Source of the DNA: Blastococcus sp. HT6-4
Lineage (GTDB): Bacteria; Actinomycetota; Actinomycetes; Mycobacteriales; Geodermatophilaceae
DNA: 64,000 nucleotides
Direction: 5' to 3'
Assembly (NCBI RefSeq): GCF_039679125.1
Contig: NZ_CP155551.1
Location: 2,604,001 to 2,668,000, forward strand
In this document: in pieces, positions 43,355-55,234 of the stretch
Numbering within the stretch: position 1 is the stretch's first letter
How the letters are laid out: each line of letters opens with the position of its first letter
Program-made: the position numbers and the translations under genes
The notes under the pieces: generated by a model
What the model saw: the letters and a program-made list of their open reading frames with translations, nothing else
The model's database searches: none
Told to the model about the DNA's origin: nothing

Positions 43355-44299
43355 GTGCCGGTCCTGCCCACCGCCTTCTCCCCCGCCACCGTCTCGCGCC
43401 TGGCCTTCGCCAACGTGGTCGCGAACGGGCTCATCGTGGTCACCGGCGGCGCCGTCCGCCTGACCGGCTCGGGCCTCGGCTGCCCGACGTTCCCCACGTG
43501 CACCGAGGACAGCCTGATCACGACGCCGGAGATGGGCGTCCGCGGCGTCATCGAGTTCGGCAACCGCACGCTCACCTTCCTGCTCGCCGCCATCGCGCTC
43601 GCGGTGCTGGTGGCGGTGTGGCGCTCCCCCCGGCGCGACCTGCGCCCGCTCGCGGTGCTCGGCTTCCTGGGCATCCCCGCCCAGGCGGGCCTCGGGGGCA
43701 TCACCGTGCTCACCGGGCTGAACCCGTGGACGGTCGCCGCGCACTTCCTCATCTCGATGGCCCTGGTCGCGATCGCGACGGTGCTGTGGCTGCGCTCCCG
43801 CGAGCCGGGCGTGGGGCAGCCGCTGATCCGCCGTCCCCTGGTCCTCCTGGTGCGGGGCATCGCGGTGGTCACCGCCCTCGTCCTGCTGCTGGGCACGCTG
43901 GTGACCGGCAGCGGGCCGCACAGCGGCGACGTCGACGCGAACGACGTCCCGACCGGTGACCGCATGGGCTTCGACCTCGAGCTGATCAGCCAGCTCCACG
44001 CCGACGCGGTGTTCCTGCTGCTCGGCCTCACCATCGCCCTGCTGGTGGCCCTGTACGCCACCGACGCCCCCGGCCGTGTCCGCCGGGCCGCCCGCGACCT
44101 GCTCGTCGTGCAGCTCGCGCAGGGCGTCATCGGCTACGTGCAGTACTTCACCGGGCTGCCCATCGTCCTGGTGCTCCTGCACATGCTGGGCGCGGTGCTG
44201 ATCGTCGCCTACACCGCACGTCTGGTGTGGGCGGTGCGTGGGCCGGCCTCCGACCTCCCGCTCAGCAGCTCGCCGCAGCCGGCGGCCGCCGCACGCTGA
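43355..44299 (+). CDS. ctaA: Heme A synthase
   Basis: A 314-residue membrane enzyme with eight helices that oxidises heme O to heme A for cytochrome c oxidase. Conserved heme-ligand and loop regions are VVTGGAVRLTGSGLGCPTFP (the Cys pair continues with TC), IEFGNRTLTFLL, TVAAHFLISM, LISQLHADAVF and LLHMLGAV. The N-terminus is short. The GTG start is used. Heme O synthase lies 1.1 kb away on the other strand. Confidence 0.94.
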   Translation: MPVLPTAFSPATVSRLAFANVVANGLIVVTGGAVRLTGSGLGCPTFPTCTEDSLITTPEMGVRGVIEFGNRTLTFLLAAIALAVLVAVWRSPRRDLRPLAVLGFLGIPAQAGLGGITVLTGLNPWTVAAHFLISMALVAIATVLWLRSREPGVGQPLIRRPLVLLVRGIAVVTALVLLLGTLVTGSGPHSGDVDANDVPTGDRMGFDLELISQLHADAVFLLLGLTIALLVALYATDAPGRVRRAARDLLVVQLAQGVIGYVQYFTGLPIVLVLLHMLGAVLIVAYTARLVWAVRGPASDLPLSSSPQPAAAAR

Positions 44300-44353
44300 C
44301 CCGGGGCCGTGGCGTGTGCGCCCAGGCCGGATCCGGACCGGGAGAACCCGGCG

Positions 44354-45268
44354 TCAGTGCACACCACCGAGCAGCAGGCGTCGCCGGGCGGCATGCACCG
44401 ACCGGATCTCCCGGCGGCACTCCTCGGGCTCGCCGGTCAGCCGGCGGTAGCTGAAGCGGAGCGTCTGCCAGCCGACGGTGGCCAGCAACGCGTCCCGGCG
44501 GATGTCCCGCTCCCGCTGCTCCCGCGACCCGTGCCAGGCGGCGCCGTCCATCTCGACGGCGAGCAGGACGTCGTCGTAGGCGGCGTCCAGCCGGTGGACC
44601 CGGCCGCCGACGGTGACCCTCCGCTGCTGGGTGAACCGGGGCATCCCCGGCGCGCGGAGCACCTGGAGGCATCCCCAGATCTCGAGCTCGCTCTGGCAGC
44701 CGTCCGCGAGGAGCCCGACCAGGTCGACGAGCGCCGCGCGCCCGGGCAGGCACGGCCGCCGCTCGATCTCGCCGGCCAGCTGCCGCGGGAGGCACAGCCG
44801 TCGACGCACGGCGGTGATCGCGGCGGCCCGGAGATCCGACCGGTGCGCTCCGTGCGGCCGCCCCCAGGTGTCCACGACCGCGCGTTCGGCGCAGGTCACC
44901 GGCAGGCCGTCCACCCGGCGGAGCGGGTCGGTGACGTCGCGGCTGCGGTGCAGCACGACACCGGCCGGCCCCCTGCCGCTGCGTGCCAGGTCGACGGTGA
45001 GGTGCACCGGGCCCCCTGGTGGGAGGAGACCCCAGAGGGCGAGCGCCGTGTGGTGGCTGAGGACCCCCTCGCACGCCCGTACCGCGGCACGGACACGGAC
45101 CCGCCAGTCGTCGGCGACGGCGGGGAGCGCGTACACCCCCGGCTGGATGCGGCGCACGCTTCCGGCGGCCACCCACGCCGTGAGCGTGCTGCGATCGATC
45201 CGGTCGGTGAGTTCCGCCCACGTCGCCCAGCCGTGGGGGCCGAACAGGGCCGGGAGGTCGTACGCCAT
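44354..45268 (-). CDS. AbiEi-like N-domain plus DUF559/Vsr-like nuclease-fold protein
   Basis: A 304-residue protein. The N-terminal half has a winged-helix-like ATWAELTDRIDRSTLTAWV and RIQPGVYALP, followed by LSHHTALALWGLLPP and CAERAVVDT, as in AbiEi-type antitoxin-domain proteins. The C-terminal part reads RLDAAYDDVLLAVEMDGAAW and later ERDIRRDALLATVGWQTLRF, the DUF559/Vsr-type PD-(D/E)xK fold with Asp and Glu in place. No AbiEii-type toxin is adjacent. The function is unknown; such proteins are numerous in actinobacteria. Confidence 0.8.
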   Translation of the reverse strand: MAYDLPALFGPHGWATWAELTDRIDRSTLTAWVAAGSVRRIQPGVYALPAVADDWRVRVRAAVRACEGVLSHHTALALWGLLPPGGPVHLTVDLARSGRGPAGVVLHRSRDVTDPLRRVDGLPVTCAERAVVDTWGRPHGAHRSDLRAAAITAVRRRLCLPRQLAGEIERRPCLPGRAALVDLVGLLADGCQSELEIWGCLQVLRAPGMPRFTQQRRVTVGGRVHRLDAAYDDVLLAVEMDGAAWHGSREQRERDIRRDALLATVGWQTLRFSYRRLTGEPEECRREIRSVHAARRRLLLGGVH

Positions 45269-45402
45269 GCCGCGACCTTGCCGAGCAGGTCATCCGCGGG
45301 GGGACGCTCTCCTGCATCTGTGGACGGCTGCGCCCAGTGTGTGCAGCCGGGCCGGCTTCTGGGTGCGTTCCCCCGGCGCGGGCGCACACGCTCGGCCCCG
45401 GA

Positions 45403-46335
45403 TCAGACGATGGCGTCGACGACGATCGCGACCATCAGCAGCGCCAGATACGAGATCGAGACGTGGAACAGCTGCATGGGCCTGGTGTCCCCGCCGCCCG
45501 CGATCCGGCGGAGCAGGCGGTGCGACTCCACGATGAACCAGCCACCCAGGAGCGCCGCGGCGATCGTGTAGCCCGGGCCGATGCCGTAGTCCTCGGCGAC
45601 CGGCCACAGCGACAGCGAGACGGCCACGGTCACCCAGGCCCAGGCCACCGTCTGCCGGCCGACGGACAGGGCGGAGGTGACGACCGGCAGCATCGGGACG
45701 TCGGCCCGCGCGTAGTCGTCCTTGAACCGCAGCGCCAGCGCCCAGAAGTGCGGCATCTGCCAGCAGAAGACGACGCCGAAGACCACGACGGCCGGCCAGT
45801 CGAGCGAGCCGGTGACCGCGGCCCAGCCGATCAGCACCGGCGCCGCCCCGGGGACGCCGCCCCACTCGGTGCTCCGGCGGGTGTGCCGCTTGAACACCAT
45901 CGTGTAGAGGACGGCGTAGTAGAAGATCGCCGCCGCGGCCAGGGCGGCGGCCAGCGGCGTCGTGGTGAGCGCCAGCAGGACGATCGACGTCACCGTCAGG
46001 ACCACGCCGAAGACCAGCGCCGCCCGCGGGGATACCTGCCCGGTCACCAGCGGCCGCTTCTGGGTGCGCTCCATCAGGCGGTCGATGTCACGGTCGAAGT
46101 AGCAGTTGAAGACGTTGGCCGCGCCCGCCGCGAGGGTCCCGCCGAGCAGGGTCCACAGCAGCAGCGGGAGCGAGGGCCACCCGCGGGCGGCGAGCATCAT
46201 CGCCGGCACCGTCGTGACGAGCAGCAGCTCGATGATGCGGGGCTTGGTCAGGCCGACGTAGGCCCCGATCCGGGAACGCAGGCGGGTGGAGAGGCGAGCA
46301 GACGACGCAGCGGGGCGCTCGGAGAGCGCCGTCAC
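45403..46335 (-). CDS. ctaB: Protoheme IX farnesyltransferase (heme O synthase)
   Basis: A 310-residue UbiA-family membrane enzyme adding a farnesyl group to heme B. The prenyl-diphosphate motif is NCYFDRDIDRLMERT (Asn77, Asp81, Asp85), with the second acidic region at ALRFKDDYARADVPM. It has about nine helices. The GTG at 46335 was chosen because the variable N-terminus before GAYVGLTKPRIIELL has normal length. It is divergent from tkt. Confidence 0.95.
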   Translation of the reverse strand: MTALSERPAASSARLSTRLRSRIGAYVGLTKPRIIELLLVTTVPAMMLAARGWPSLPLLLWTLLGGTLAAGAANVFNCYFDRDIDRLMERTQKRPLVTGQVSPRAALVFGVVLTVTSIVLLALTTTPLAAALAAAAIFYYAVLYTMVFKRHTRRSTEWGGVPGAAPVLIGWAAVTGSLDWPAVVVFGVVFCWQMPHFWALALRFKDDYARADVPMLPVVTSALSVGRQTVAWAWVTVAVSLSLWPVAEDYGIGPGYTIAAALLGGWFIVESHRLLRRIAGGGDTRPMQLFHVSISYLALLMVAIVVDAIV

Positions 46336-46626
46336 CGGGTGCCCTCGTGCGCGGTCGCGCGCGGGCAGCAGGGCACCACGGGATCCCTTCGAACCGGGGA
46401 GCGGAACGCACCCACTGTAGCCCCGGCCGGATCCGAGCCAGGCGCGCGGCACCGGGCCGGATGACTAGGCTTGATCACGTTGATGCCGCCGGTCCAGCGG
46501 GTAGGGGCGACGCCGACGACGCAGTGGCGTCCCCCGGCCCCGCCGACGGTCGCGTCGCCGGCGCGCCCGGCGGGCGGCCGCCCACCCGGCACGACGTCAG
46601 GCCTACCGCGAGGGAGAACCGACCAG
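46336..46626. promoter_or_regulatory. Divergent ctaB-tkt promoter region
   Basis: These 291 bases hold both promoters. A plausible -10 for tkt is TAGGCT at 46466-46471, giving a leader of about 150 bases. A plausible -10 for ctaB is TACAGT on the minus strand at 46419-46414. The -35 boxes are weak. No gene is seen. Confidence 0.4.
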
Positions 46627-48840
<2,214 letters not shown>

Positions 48841-48878
48841 TAGAGGACCCCGCTGTCCCACCCACGGAAGGCATTGAC

Positions 48879-49979
48879 ATGGCACAGAACGAGAACCTGG
48901 CCGAGCTGTCGTCAGCGGGGGTCGCCGTCTGGCTCGACGACCTCTCGCGTGACCGCATCCGCAGCGGCAACCTCCAGTCGCTGGTCGACGAGCACTCCGT
49001 CGTCGGCGTGACCACGAACCCGACCATCTTCGCCGCGGCGATCAGCGGGTCGGACTCCTACGACGACCAGCTGCACGCCCTCGCCGTCCGCAAGGTGAGC
49101 GTCGAGGAGGCGCTGCGGACCATCACCGCCGCCGACGTCCGGGACGCCTGCGACCTGCTGCGCCCGGTCGCCGACCGGCAGCCGGGCGACGGCCGGGTGT
49201 CCCTCGAGGTGGCCCCCGGCCTGGCCCACGACACCGACGCCACGGCCGCCGAGGCCGGGCACCTGTGGTGGCTGGTCGACCGGCCCAACCTGTACATCAA
49301 GATCCCGGCGACGGAGGCGGGCCTGCCCGCGATCACCGAGACGATCGCCAACGGCATCAGCGTCAACGTCACCCTGATCTTCAGCCTCGAGCGCTACCGC
49401 GCGGTCATGGAGGCGTACCTCGCCGGCCTCGAGAAGCGGGTCGCCGCGGGCGGCTCGCTGGAGGGCATCGCGTCGGTGGCGTCCTTCTTCGTGTCCCGGG
49501 TGGACAGCGAGATCGACAAGCGGCTCGACGCGGCCGGCGCCGACGTCTCGCTGAAGGGCAAGGCCGGCATCGCCAACGCGCAGCTCGCCTACCAGGCGTA
49601 CGAGGAGGTCTTCTCGTCCGACCGCTGGCAGGCACTGGAGGCGAAGGGCGCGGCGCGGCAGCGGCCGCTGTGGGCCTCGACCGGGGTGAAGAACCCCGAC
49701 TACTCCGACACGATGTACATCAGCGAGCTCATCGCGCCGGGCACGGTCAACACCATGCCGGAGAAGACGATGATGGCCTACGCCGACCACGGCCGGCCGG
49801 GCACGCCGGTGCAGAAGGCCTACGACGACGCCGCCGCCGTGATGCAGTCGGTGCGCGACGCCGGGGTCGACCTCGACGACGTCTTCCGGGCCCTCGAGGA
49901 GGAGGGTGTGCAGAAGTTCGTCGACTCCTGGGACGAGCTGACCGCGTCGGTGCGGAGCGAGCTCGAGGACAAGAAGTGA
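48879..49979 (+). CDS. tal: Transaldolase
   Basis: A 366-residue class I aldolase. The Schiff-base Lys is Lys141 in [12 protein letters not shown]. Other marks are [13 protein letters not shown] and [16 protein letters not shown]. It moves three-carbon units between sugar phosphates. The ATG follows GGAAGG; the frame is open for 14 further codons. It begins 38 bases after tkt. Confidence 0.96.
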   Translation: MAQNENLAELSSAGVAVWLDDLSRDRIRSGNLQSLVDEHSVVGVTTNPTIFAAAISGSDSYDDQLHALAVRKVSVEEALRTITAADVRDACDLLRPVADRQPGDGRVSLEVAPGLAHDTDATAAEAGHLWWLVDRPNLYIKIPATEAGLPAITETIANGISVNVTLIFSLERYRAVMEAYLAGLEKRVAAGGSLEGIASVASFFVSRVDSEIDKRLDAAGADVSLKGKAGIANAQLAYQAYEEVFSSDRWQALEAKGAARQRPLWASTGVKNPDYSDTMYISELIAPGTVNTMPEKTMMAYADHGRPGTPVQKAYDDAAAVMQSVRDAGVDLDDVFRALEEEGVQKFVDSWDELTASVRSELEDKK

Positions 49980-50028
49980 CCGAGCTCCCGGGTTCGGCGG
50001 ACCCGGCAGGGGCCGGCGAGGAGGGCAC

Positions 50029-51630
50029 GTGAGCCTCTCGGTCAGCACCCGGGGGGTGGAGCTCCCCGAACCGGTGCTGGCCCAGCTGCGGCAGGACGAC
50101 GTCGCTGCGCGGCTGATCCGCAAGGACGCCACCCTGTGGGGCCCGGACGCCGAGAGCGACGCCGCGGTCCGGCTGGGCTGGCTGGACCTGCCGGCGACCT
50201 CCCGCTCCCTGGTGGTCCAGCTGGCCGAGCTGCGCGCCGAGCTCGCCGCCGAGGGGCTGGACCGGGTCGTCCTCTGCGGGATGGGCGGGTCGTCGCTGGC
50301 CCCCGAGGTGATCTGCCGGACCGCGGGGGTGCCGCTGGTCGTGCTGGACTCCACCGACCCCGGCCAGATCGCCGCCGCGCTGACCGATCTCGAGCGCACC
50401 GTCGTGGTGGTCAGCTCGAAGTCCGGCGGCACGGTGGAGACCGAGAGCCAGCGCCGGGTGTTCGTCGCCTCGTTCGCCGAGGCGGGGCTGGACGAGAAGG
50501 AGATCGGCAGGCGGTTCGTCGTCGTCACCGACCCCGGGTCGCCGCTGGCCGAGATCGCCGCCGCCATGGGCGCGCGGGCGATCTTCCTCGCCGATCCCAC
50601 GGTGGGCGGCCGCTACAGCGCCCTCTCGGCGTTCGGACTGGTTCCCTCGGCGCTGGCCGGCGCGGACGTCGCCGCGCTCGTCGACGAGGCGGAGGCGCTG
50701 GCCGAGGGGCTGGCCGATCCCGGCAACGCCGCCATGGCGCTCGGGGTGGCCCTGGGCTGCGCCTTCCGCACCGGACGCGACAAGGTCGCCCTCGCCGACA
50801 CGGCCGACACCCCGATCCAGGGGTTCGGCGACTGGGCCGAGCAGCTGATCGCGGAGTCCACCGGCAAGGAAGGCCGCGGCATCCTGCCGGTCGTCGTCGG
50901 GTCGCCGGCGACGCCCGGCGCGGCCGCGGCCGACGTCCTGCTGGCCGTCGTGGGTGCGCAGGCGCCCGAGCAGGCCCCCTCGGTCGGGGTGACGGGGCCG
51001 CTGGGAGCGCAGTTCCTGGCCTGGGAGTACGCCGTCGCCGTGGCCGGGCGGATCCTCGGGATCAACCCGTTCGACCAGCCGAACGTGACCGAGAGCAAGG
51101 AGAACACCAGGACGATCCTGTCCGCCGGGTTCACCGACGAGCCGCCGGTGGCGACGGTGGGTGCCGTGGAGATCCGTGGCACCGCGGCCGTGCTCACCGA
51201 CGTCGACGTCTCCCTGCACGACGGGCTGTCGCTGGTCCTCGACGCGCTGCTGGCCTCCGTCCCGCCCCGCGGGTACCTCGCCGTCATGGCATACCTCGAC
51301 CGGATCCGGGACGCCGCGGCCGCGGACGTGCGCGAGGCGCTGGCCCGGCGCACCGAGCACCCGGTGACGTTCGGCTGGGGCCCGCGCTACCTGCACTCCA
51401 CCGGGCAGTACCACAAGGGCGGCCCCCAGGTGGGCGCCTTCCTGCAGCTCACCGGGGTGGTCACCGATGATCTCCTCGTCCCGGACCAGCCCTACTCGTT
51501 CGGCACCCTGCAGGCGGCGCAGGCGGCCGGCGACCGGAAGGCCCTCGCCGACCGCGCCCGCCCGCTGCTGCACCTGCACCTGACCGACCGGCGGGCCGGC
51601 ATCCGTCAGCTCCTCGAGGCCCTCTGCTGA
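50029..51630 (+). CDS. pgi: Glucose-6-phosphate isomerase
   Basis: A 533-residue isomerase interconverting glucose-6-phosphate and fructose-6-phosphate. Phosphate-binding and catalytic segments include LCGMGGSSLAPEVI, VVVSSKSGGTVETES, GGRYSALSAFGLVP and INPFDQPNVTESKENTR. The size and divergent sequence fit the form found inside actinobacterial tal-zwf operons. The GTG start has a GAGGG site. Confidence 0.93.
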   Translation: MSLSVSTRGVELPEPVLAQLRQDDVAARLIRKDATLWGPDAESDAAVRLGWLDLPATSRSLVVQLAELRAELAAEGLDRVVLCGMGGSSLAPEVICRTAGVPLVVLDSTDPGQIAAALTDLERTVVVVSSKSGGTVETESQRRVFVASFAEAGLDEKEIGRRFVVVTDPGSPLAEIAAAMGARAIFLADPTVGGRYSALSAFGLVPSALAGADVAALVDEAEALAEGLADPGNAAMALGVALGCAFRTGRDKVALADTADTPIQGFGDWAEQLIAESTGKEGRGILPVVVGSPATPGAAAADVLLAVVGAQAPEQAPSVGVTGPLGAQFLAWEYAVAVAGRILGINPFDQPNVTESKENTRTILSAGFTDEPPVATVGAVEIRGTAAVLTDVDVSLHDGLSLVLDALLASVPPRGYLAVMAYLDRIRDAAAADVREALARRTEHPVTFGWGPRYLHSTGQYHKGGPQVGAFLQLTGVVTDDLLVPDQPYSFGTLQAAQAAGDRKALADRARPLLHLHLTDRRAGIRQLLEALC

Positions 51631-51670
51631 CCTCCCCGACGCAGGAGCCCCCGATCCGCGCCCGATCCAC

Positions 51671-51706
51671 CCCGCCGTCCGGTCCGCCACCGGGCCGGAC
51701 GGCGGG
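51671..51706 (+). terminator. Hairpin between pgi and zwf
   Basis: CCCGCCGTCCGG (51671-51682) pairs perfectly with CCGGACGGCGGG (51695-51706) around a 12-base loop. It could attenuate read-through into zwf or protect an mRNA end after pgi, rather than fully separating the operon. Confidence 0.6.
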
Positions 51707-51730
51707 TCACCCCGACCACGAGGACGGACG

Positions 51731-53248
51731 ATGATTCCCAACCCGCTGCGCGATCCGCGGGACCGGCGGCTGCCCCGGGTGCCCGAGCCGTGCACCCTGG
51801 TGGTCTTCGGCATCACCGGCGACCTGGCGCGCAAGAAGCTCCTCCCTGCCGTCTACGACCTCGCCAACCGCGGCCTGCTGCCGACGAACTTCGCGCTGCT
51901 GGGCTTCGCCCGCCGCGACTGGGGAGACACGGAGTTCGCCGAGCTGGCCCGGGACGCGGCCCGCCAGAACGCCCGCACGCCCTGGCGCGAGGAGGTCTGG
52001 GAGCAGCTGGCGTCGACCGTCCGCTTCGTCCAGGGCTCCTTCGACGACGACAACGCCTTCGACGAGCTGGCCGCCAACCTGGCGGAGCTCGAGGGCAGCC
52101 ACGGCATCGGCGGCAACGCGGCGTTCTACCTGTCGATCCCGCCCTCGATGTTCCCCGTCGTCCTGAAGCAGATGCAGCGCACCGGCATGGCCGAGAACAC
52201 CGAGGGCCGGTGGCGGCGGGTCGTGGTGGAGAAGCCGTTCGGCAACGACCTCGGGTCCAGCCGCGAGCTCAACGAGCTGGTGGACTCGGTGTTCAGCGCC
52301 GAGGACGTCTTCCGCATCGACCACTACCTGGGCAAGGAGACCGTCCAGAACCTGATGGCGCTGCGGTTCGCGAACTCGCTGTTCGAGCCGATCTGGAACG
52401 GCCACCACGTCGACTCGGTGCAGATCACCATGGCCGAGGACGTCGGGATCGGCGGGCGGGCGGGCTTCTACGAGAAGACGGGTGCGGCGCGCGACGTGCT
52501 GCAGAACCACCTGCTGCAGCTGCTGGCGCTCACGGCCATGGAGGAGCCGGTCGAGTTCTCCGCCGAGGAGATCCGCACCGAGAAGCTGAAGGTGCTGCGG
52601 GCCATCTCGCTGCCCGAGGACCTGGAGACCGCCGCGGTGCGCGGTCAGTACCAGCAGGGCTGGCTGGCCGGGCAGCGGGCGAAGGGGTACCGGCAGGAGG
52701 AGGGCGTCGACCCCGGGTCGACCACCGAGACCTACGCCGCGGTCCGGCTCGGGGTCGAGACCCGTCGGTGGGCGGGTGTCCCGTTCTACCTGCGCACCGG
52801 CAAGCGGCTGCCCCGCCGGGTCACCGAGATCGCGCTGGTGTTCAAGCGCGCCCCGCACCTGCCCTTCGCCGACACGGACACCGAGGAGCTGGGCAACAAC
52901 CAGCTGGTGGTCCGCGTGCAGCCCGACGAGGGGGTCACCCTCAAGTTCGGGTCGAAGGTGCCGGGCAGCGTCATGGAGGTCCGCGACGTCTCGATGGACT
53001 TCCTGTACGGCGAGCAGTTCACCGAGTCCAGCCCCGAGGCGTACGAACGGCTGCTGCTCGACGTCCTCCTCGGCGACGCCACCCTCTTCCCCCGCAACGC
53101 CGAGGTGGAGGCCTCCTGGGCGGTCATCGACCCGCTCGAGGAGTTCTGGCAGGGCACCGAGCCGTATCCCTACCGCGCCGGCGAGTGGGGGCCGCGGGCC
53201 GCCGACGAGATGCTGGCCGCCGAGGGCCGCCGGTGGCGGCGCCCGTGA
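51731..53248 (+). CDS. zwf: Glucose-6-phosphate 1-dehydrogenase
   Basis: A 505-residue enzyme making 6-phosphogluconolactone and NADPH. The cofactor motif is VVFGITGDLARKKLLPAVYD; the substrate and catalytic motif is FRIDHYLGKETVQNLMALRF. EKPFGNDLGSS is also present. The ATG follows GAGGACG. It starts 100 bases after pgi, past a strong hairpin, so an internal promoter is possible. OpcA and Pgl follow at once. Confidence 0.97.
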   Translation: MIPNPLRDPRDRRLPRVPEPCTLVVFGITGDLARKKLLPAVYDLANRGLLPTNFALLGFARRDWGDTEFAELARDAARQNARTPWREEVWEQLASTVRFVQGSFDDDNAFDELAANLAELEGSHGIGGNAAFYLSIPPSMFPVVLKQMQRTGMAENTEGRWRRVVVEKPFGNDLGSSRELNELVDSVFSAEDVFRIDHYLGKETVQNLMALRFANSLFEPIWNGHHVDSVQITMAEDVGIGGRAGFYEKTGAARDVLQNHLLQLLALTAMEEPVEFSAEEIRTEKLKVLRAISLPEDLETAAVRGQYQQGWLAGQRAKGYRQEEGVDPGSTTETYAAVRLGVETRRWAGVPFYLRTGKRLPRRVTEIALVFKRAPHLPFADTDTEELGNNQLVVRVQPDEGVTLKFGSKVPGSVMEVRDVSMDFLYGEQFTESSPEAYERLLLDVLLGDATLFPRNAEVEASWAVIDPLEEFWQGTEPYPYRAGEWGPRAADEMLAAEGRRWRRP

Positions 53249-53288
53249 GCACCCCGCCGCCCCTGCCCCGTCGATCCGAGGAGACACC

Positions 53289-54422
53289 GTGACGACACTG
53301 TGGGACACCACCGGATCGGCGGTGGTGAAGGAACTGGCCGCCCAGCGGCGCACCGGGGGCGCGGTCCTCTCCGGCGTCGCCCTCACCCTCGTCGTCGTCG
53401 CCGACGAGGGCCGGGTGAACGAGGCGGAGGAGGCGGCGACGCACGCCGCGGAGATGCACCCGTGCCGGGTGCTCGTCGTGGTGCGCCGGCAGATCGACGC
53501 CCCTGCCCCCCGGCTCGATGCCGAGGTCGTCATCGGCGGCCGCCTGGGCCCCGGCGAGGCGGTGGTGCTGCGCATGTACGGCCGCCTCGCGCTGCACGCC
53601 GAGTCGGTCGTGCTGCCGCTGCTGGCCGCCGACGCGCCCGTCGTCACCTGGTGGCACGCACAGCCGCCGGAGCGGCTGGCCACCGACGCGCTGGCCGTCT
53701 TCGCCGACCGCCGGATCACCGACAGCTCCCTGGCCGACGACCCGCCGGCCGCCCTGCACGTGCGGGCCGAGGACTACGCGCCCGGTGACACCGACCTCGC
53801 GTGGACCCGCAGCACCGCCTGGCGGACGATCCTCGCCTCGACGCTGGACTCGGTGTCCGGCCGCCGCGGCGAGCCCGTGCGGGTCCGTGGTGGCCGGATC
53901 GAGGGAGATCCGCAGAACGCCACCACCCGCCTGCTCGCCGGCTGGCTGACCTCCCGCTGCGGCTGCCCGGTGGACCTCGCGGAGGGCTCGCGCGCCCCCG
54001 GGCCCAGCGGCGTGGAGGCGGTCACCCTGCAGCTGGACCAGGACGAGGAGGTGCAGGTCCGGGCCGATCGCCGGGGCGGCGCGGTCATCTCCCAGCCGTA
54101 CCGGCCGGACTCCACCGTCGCCCTGCCCGAGCGCGTCCTCGGTGACCTGCTCAGCGAGGAGCTGCGCCGGCTGGACGACGACGAGCCCTACAGCGAGGCG
54201 CTGGAGGCCACGACCGGGCTCCGTGGGCTCTCCGACCGCCCCGGCGTCCGCGAGCACGTGTGGTTCGACCCGGCCAACCCGGACGGCACCGGTCGCACGG
54301 CCACAGCCCGGCCGACCGCCCCCACCGTCCCGGGTGATTCCGAGGACGCCGACGAGGTCGCCCTCGCCGGCTCCCCCGACGACGCCGGCCGGCCCGCCGG
54401 TCAGGACGGAGCGACCTCGTGA
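53289..54422 (+). CDS. opcA: OpcA, glucose-6-phosphate dehydrogenase assembly protein
   Basis: A 377-residue protein. The OpcA pattern includes MTTLWDTTGSAVVKELA, HPCRVLVVVRRQ and PVVTWWHAQPPERLA. It assists assembly or redox control of Zwf. The last 70 residues are acidic and variable. The GTG start is 40 bases after zwf and the stop overlaps pgl (GTGA). Confidence 0.93.
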   Translation: MTTLWDTTGSAVVKELAAQRRTGGAVLSGVALTLVVVADEGRVNEAEEAATHAAEMHPCRVLVVVRRQIDAPAPRLDAEVVIGGRLGPGEAVVLRMYGRLALHAESVVLPLLAADAPVVTWWHAQPPERLATDALAVFADRRITDSSLADDPPAALHVRAEDYAPGDTDLAWTRSTAWRTILASTLDSVSGRRGEPVRVRGGRIEGDPQNATTRLLAGWLTSRCGCPVDLAEGSRAPGPSGVEAVTLQLDQDEEVQVRADRRGGAVISQPYRPDSTVALPERVLGDLLSEELRRLDDDEPYSEALEATTGLRGLSDRPGVREHVWFDPANPDGTGRTATARPTAPTVPGDSEDADEVALAGSPDDAGRPAGQDGATS

Positions 54423-55231
54423 GCCTCTCCCCCGGCGACCGCGTGTCCGCCGAGCTCACCGGATCCGGGCGCCCCGCTGCGGACGTCGTCATCGAACCCG
54501 ACGCCGAGCGACTCGCCCGCGCGGTGGCCGAGGCGGTGGTCGCGCGGCTCGCCGCCGCCCAGGCGGTGCACGGAAGCGCGTCGCTGGTGGTCACCGGGGG
54601 CGGGATGGGGATCGCCGTCCTCGAACGGATCGCCGGGCTCGCCGCGGAGCCGGTCCGGGAGACGGTCGACTGGACGGCGGTCGACATCTGGTGGGGCGAC
54701 GAGCGGTTCGTCCCGGCGGACGACGACGAGCGCAACGAGAAGCAGGCCCGCGCCGCGCTGCTCGACGTCGTCGGCGTGCCGGCCGAGCGGGTGCACGCCA
54801 TGCCGCCCTCCGACGGGCCGTTCGCGGAGCCCGAGGACGCCGCGGCCTGGTACGCCGGGCAGCTCGCCGACGCGGCACCCGAGGGACGGATGCTGCCCCG
54901 CTTCGACGTGCTGCTCCTGGGCATGGGCCCGGAGGGTCACGTGGCCTCGATCTTCCCCGCGTCGCCGGCCGTGCGGGACGACCGCCCCGTGGTGGCGGTG
55001 CGCGACTGCCCCAAGCCGCCGCCCACGCGGGTGAGCCTGGGGCTCCCGGCCATCAACAACGCCGAGGAGGTGTGGCTGCTGGTCGCCGGCGGGGGCAAGG
55101 CGCCGGCCGTCGCGCAGTCGCTCGGTGGCGCCGATCCCGCGGATCTCCCGGCGGCCGGCGTGCACGGCCGCCGCGCCACCCGATGGCTGCTCGACGCCGA
55201 GGCGGCCGCCGAACTCCCCAGCGGCGGCTAG
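54419..55231 (+). CDS. pgl: 6-phosphogluconolactonase
   Basis: A 270-residue lactonase of the NagB/DevB fold. Conserved motifs are LVVTGGGMGIAVLERI, VDIWWGDERFVP, LLLGMGPEGHVASIFP and RVSLGLPAINNAEEVWLLV. It hydrolyses the Zwf product. It is the last gene of the rightward operon and is only 3 bases from the stop of the leftward rbpA. Confidence 0.95.
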   Translation: MSLSPGDRVSAELTGSGRPAADVVIEPDAERLARAVAEAVVARLAAAQAVHGSASLVVTGGGMGIAVLERIAGLAAEPVRETVDWTAVDIWWGDERFVPADDDERNEKQARAALLDVVGVPAERVHAMPPSDGPFAEPEDAAAWYAGQLADAAPEGRMLPRFDVLLLGMGPEGHVASIFPASPAVRDDRPVVAVRDCPKPPPTRVSLGLPAINNAEEVWLLVAGGGKAPAVAQSLGGADPADLPAAGVHGRRATRWLLDAEAAAELPSGG

Positions 55232-55234
55232 CGC

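Noticed and set aside
44354-45268. A complete AbiE toxin-antitoxin pair
   Set aside because: Only the AbiEi-like domain is present; the flanking genes are ctaA and ctaB, with no nucleotidyltransferase toxin.
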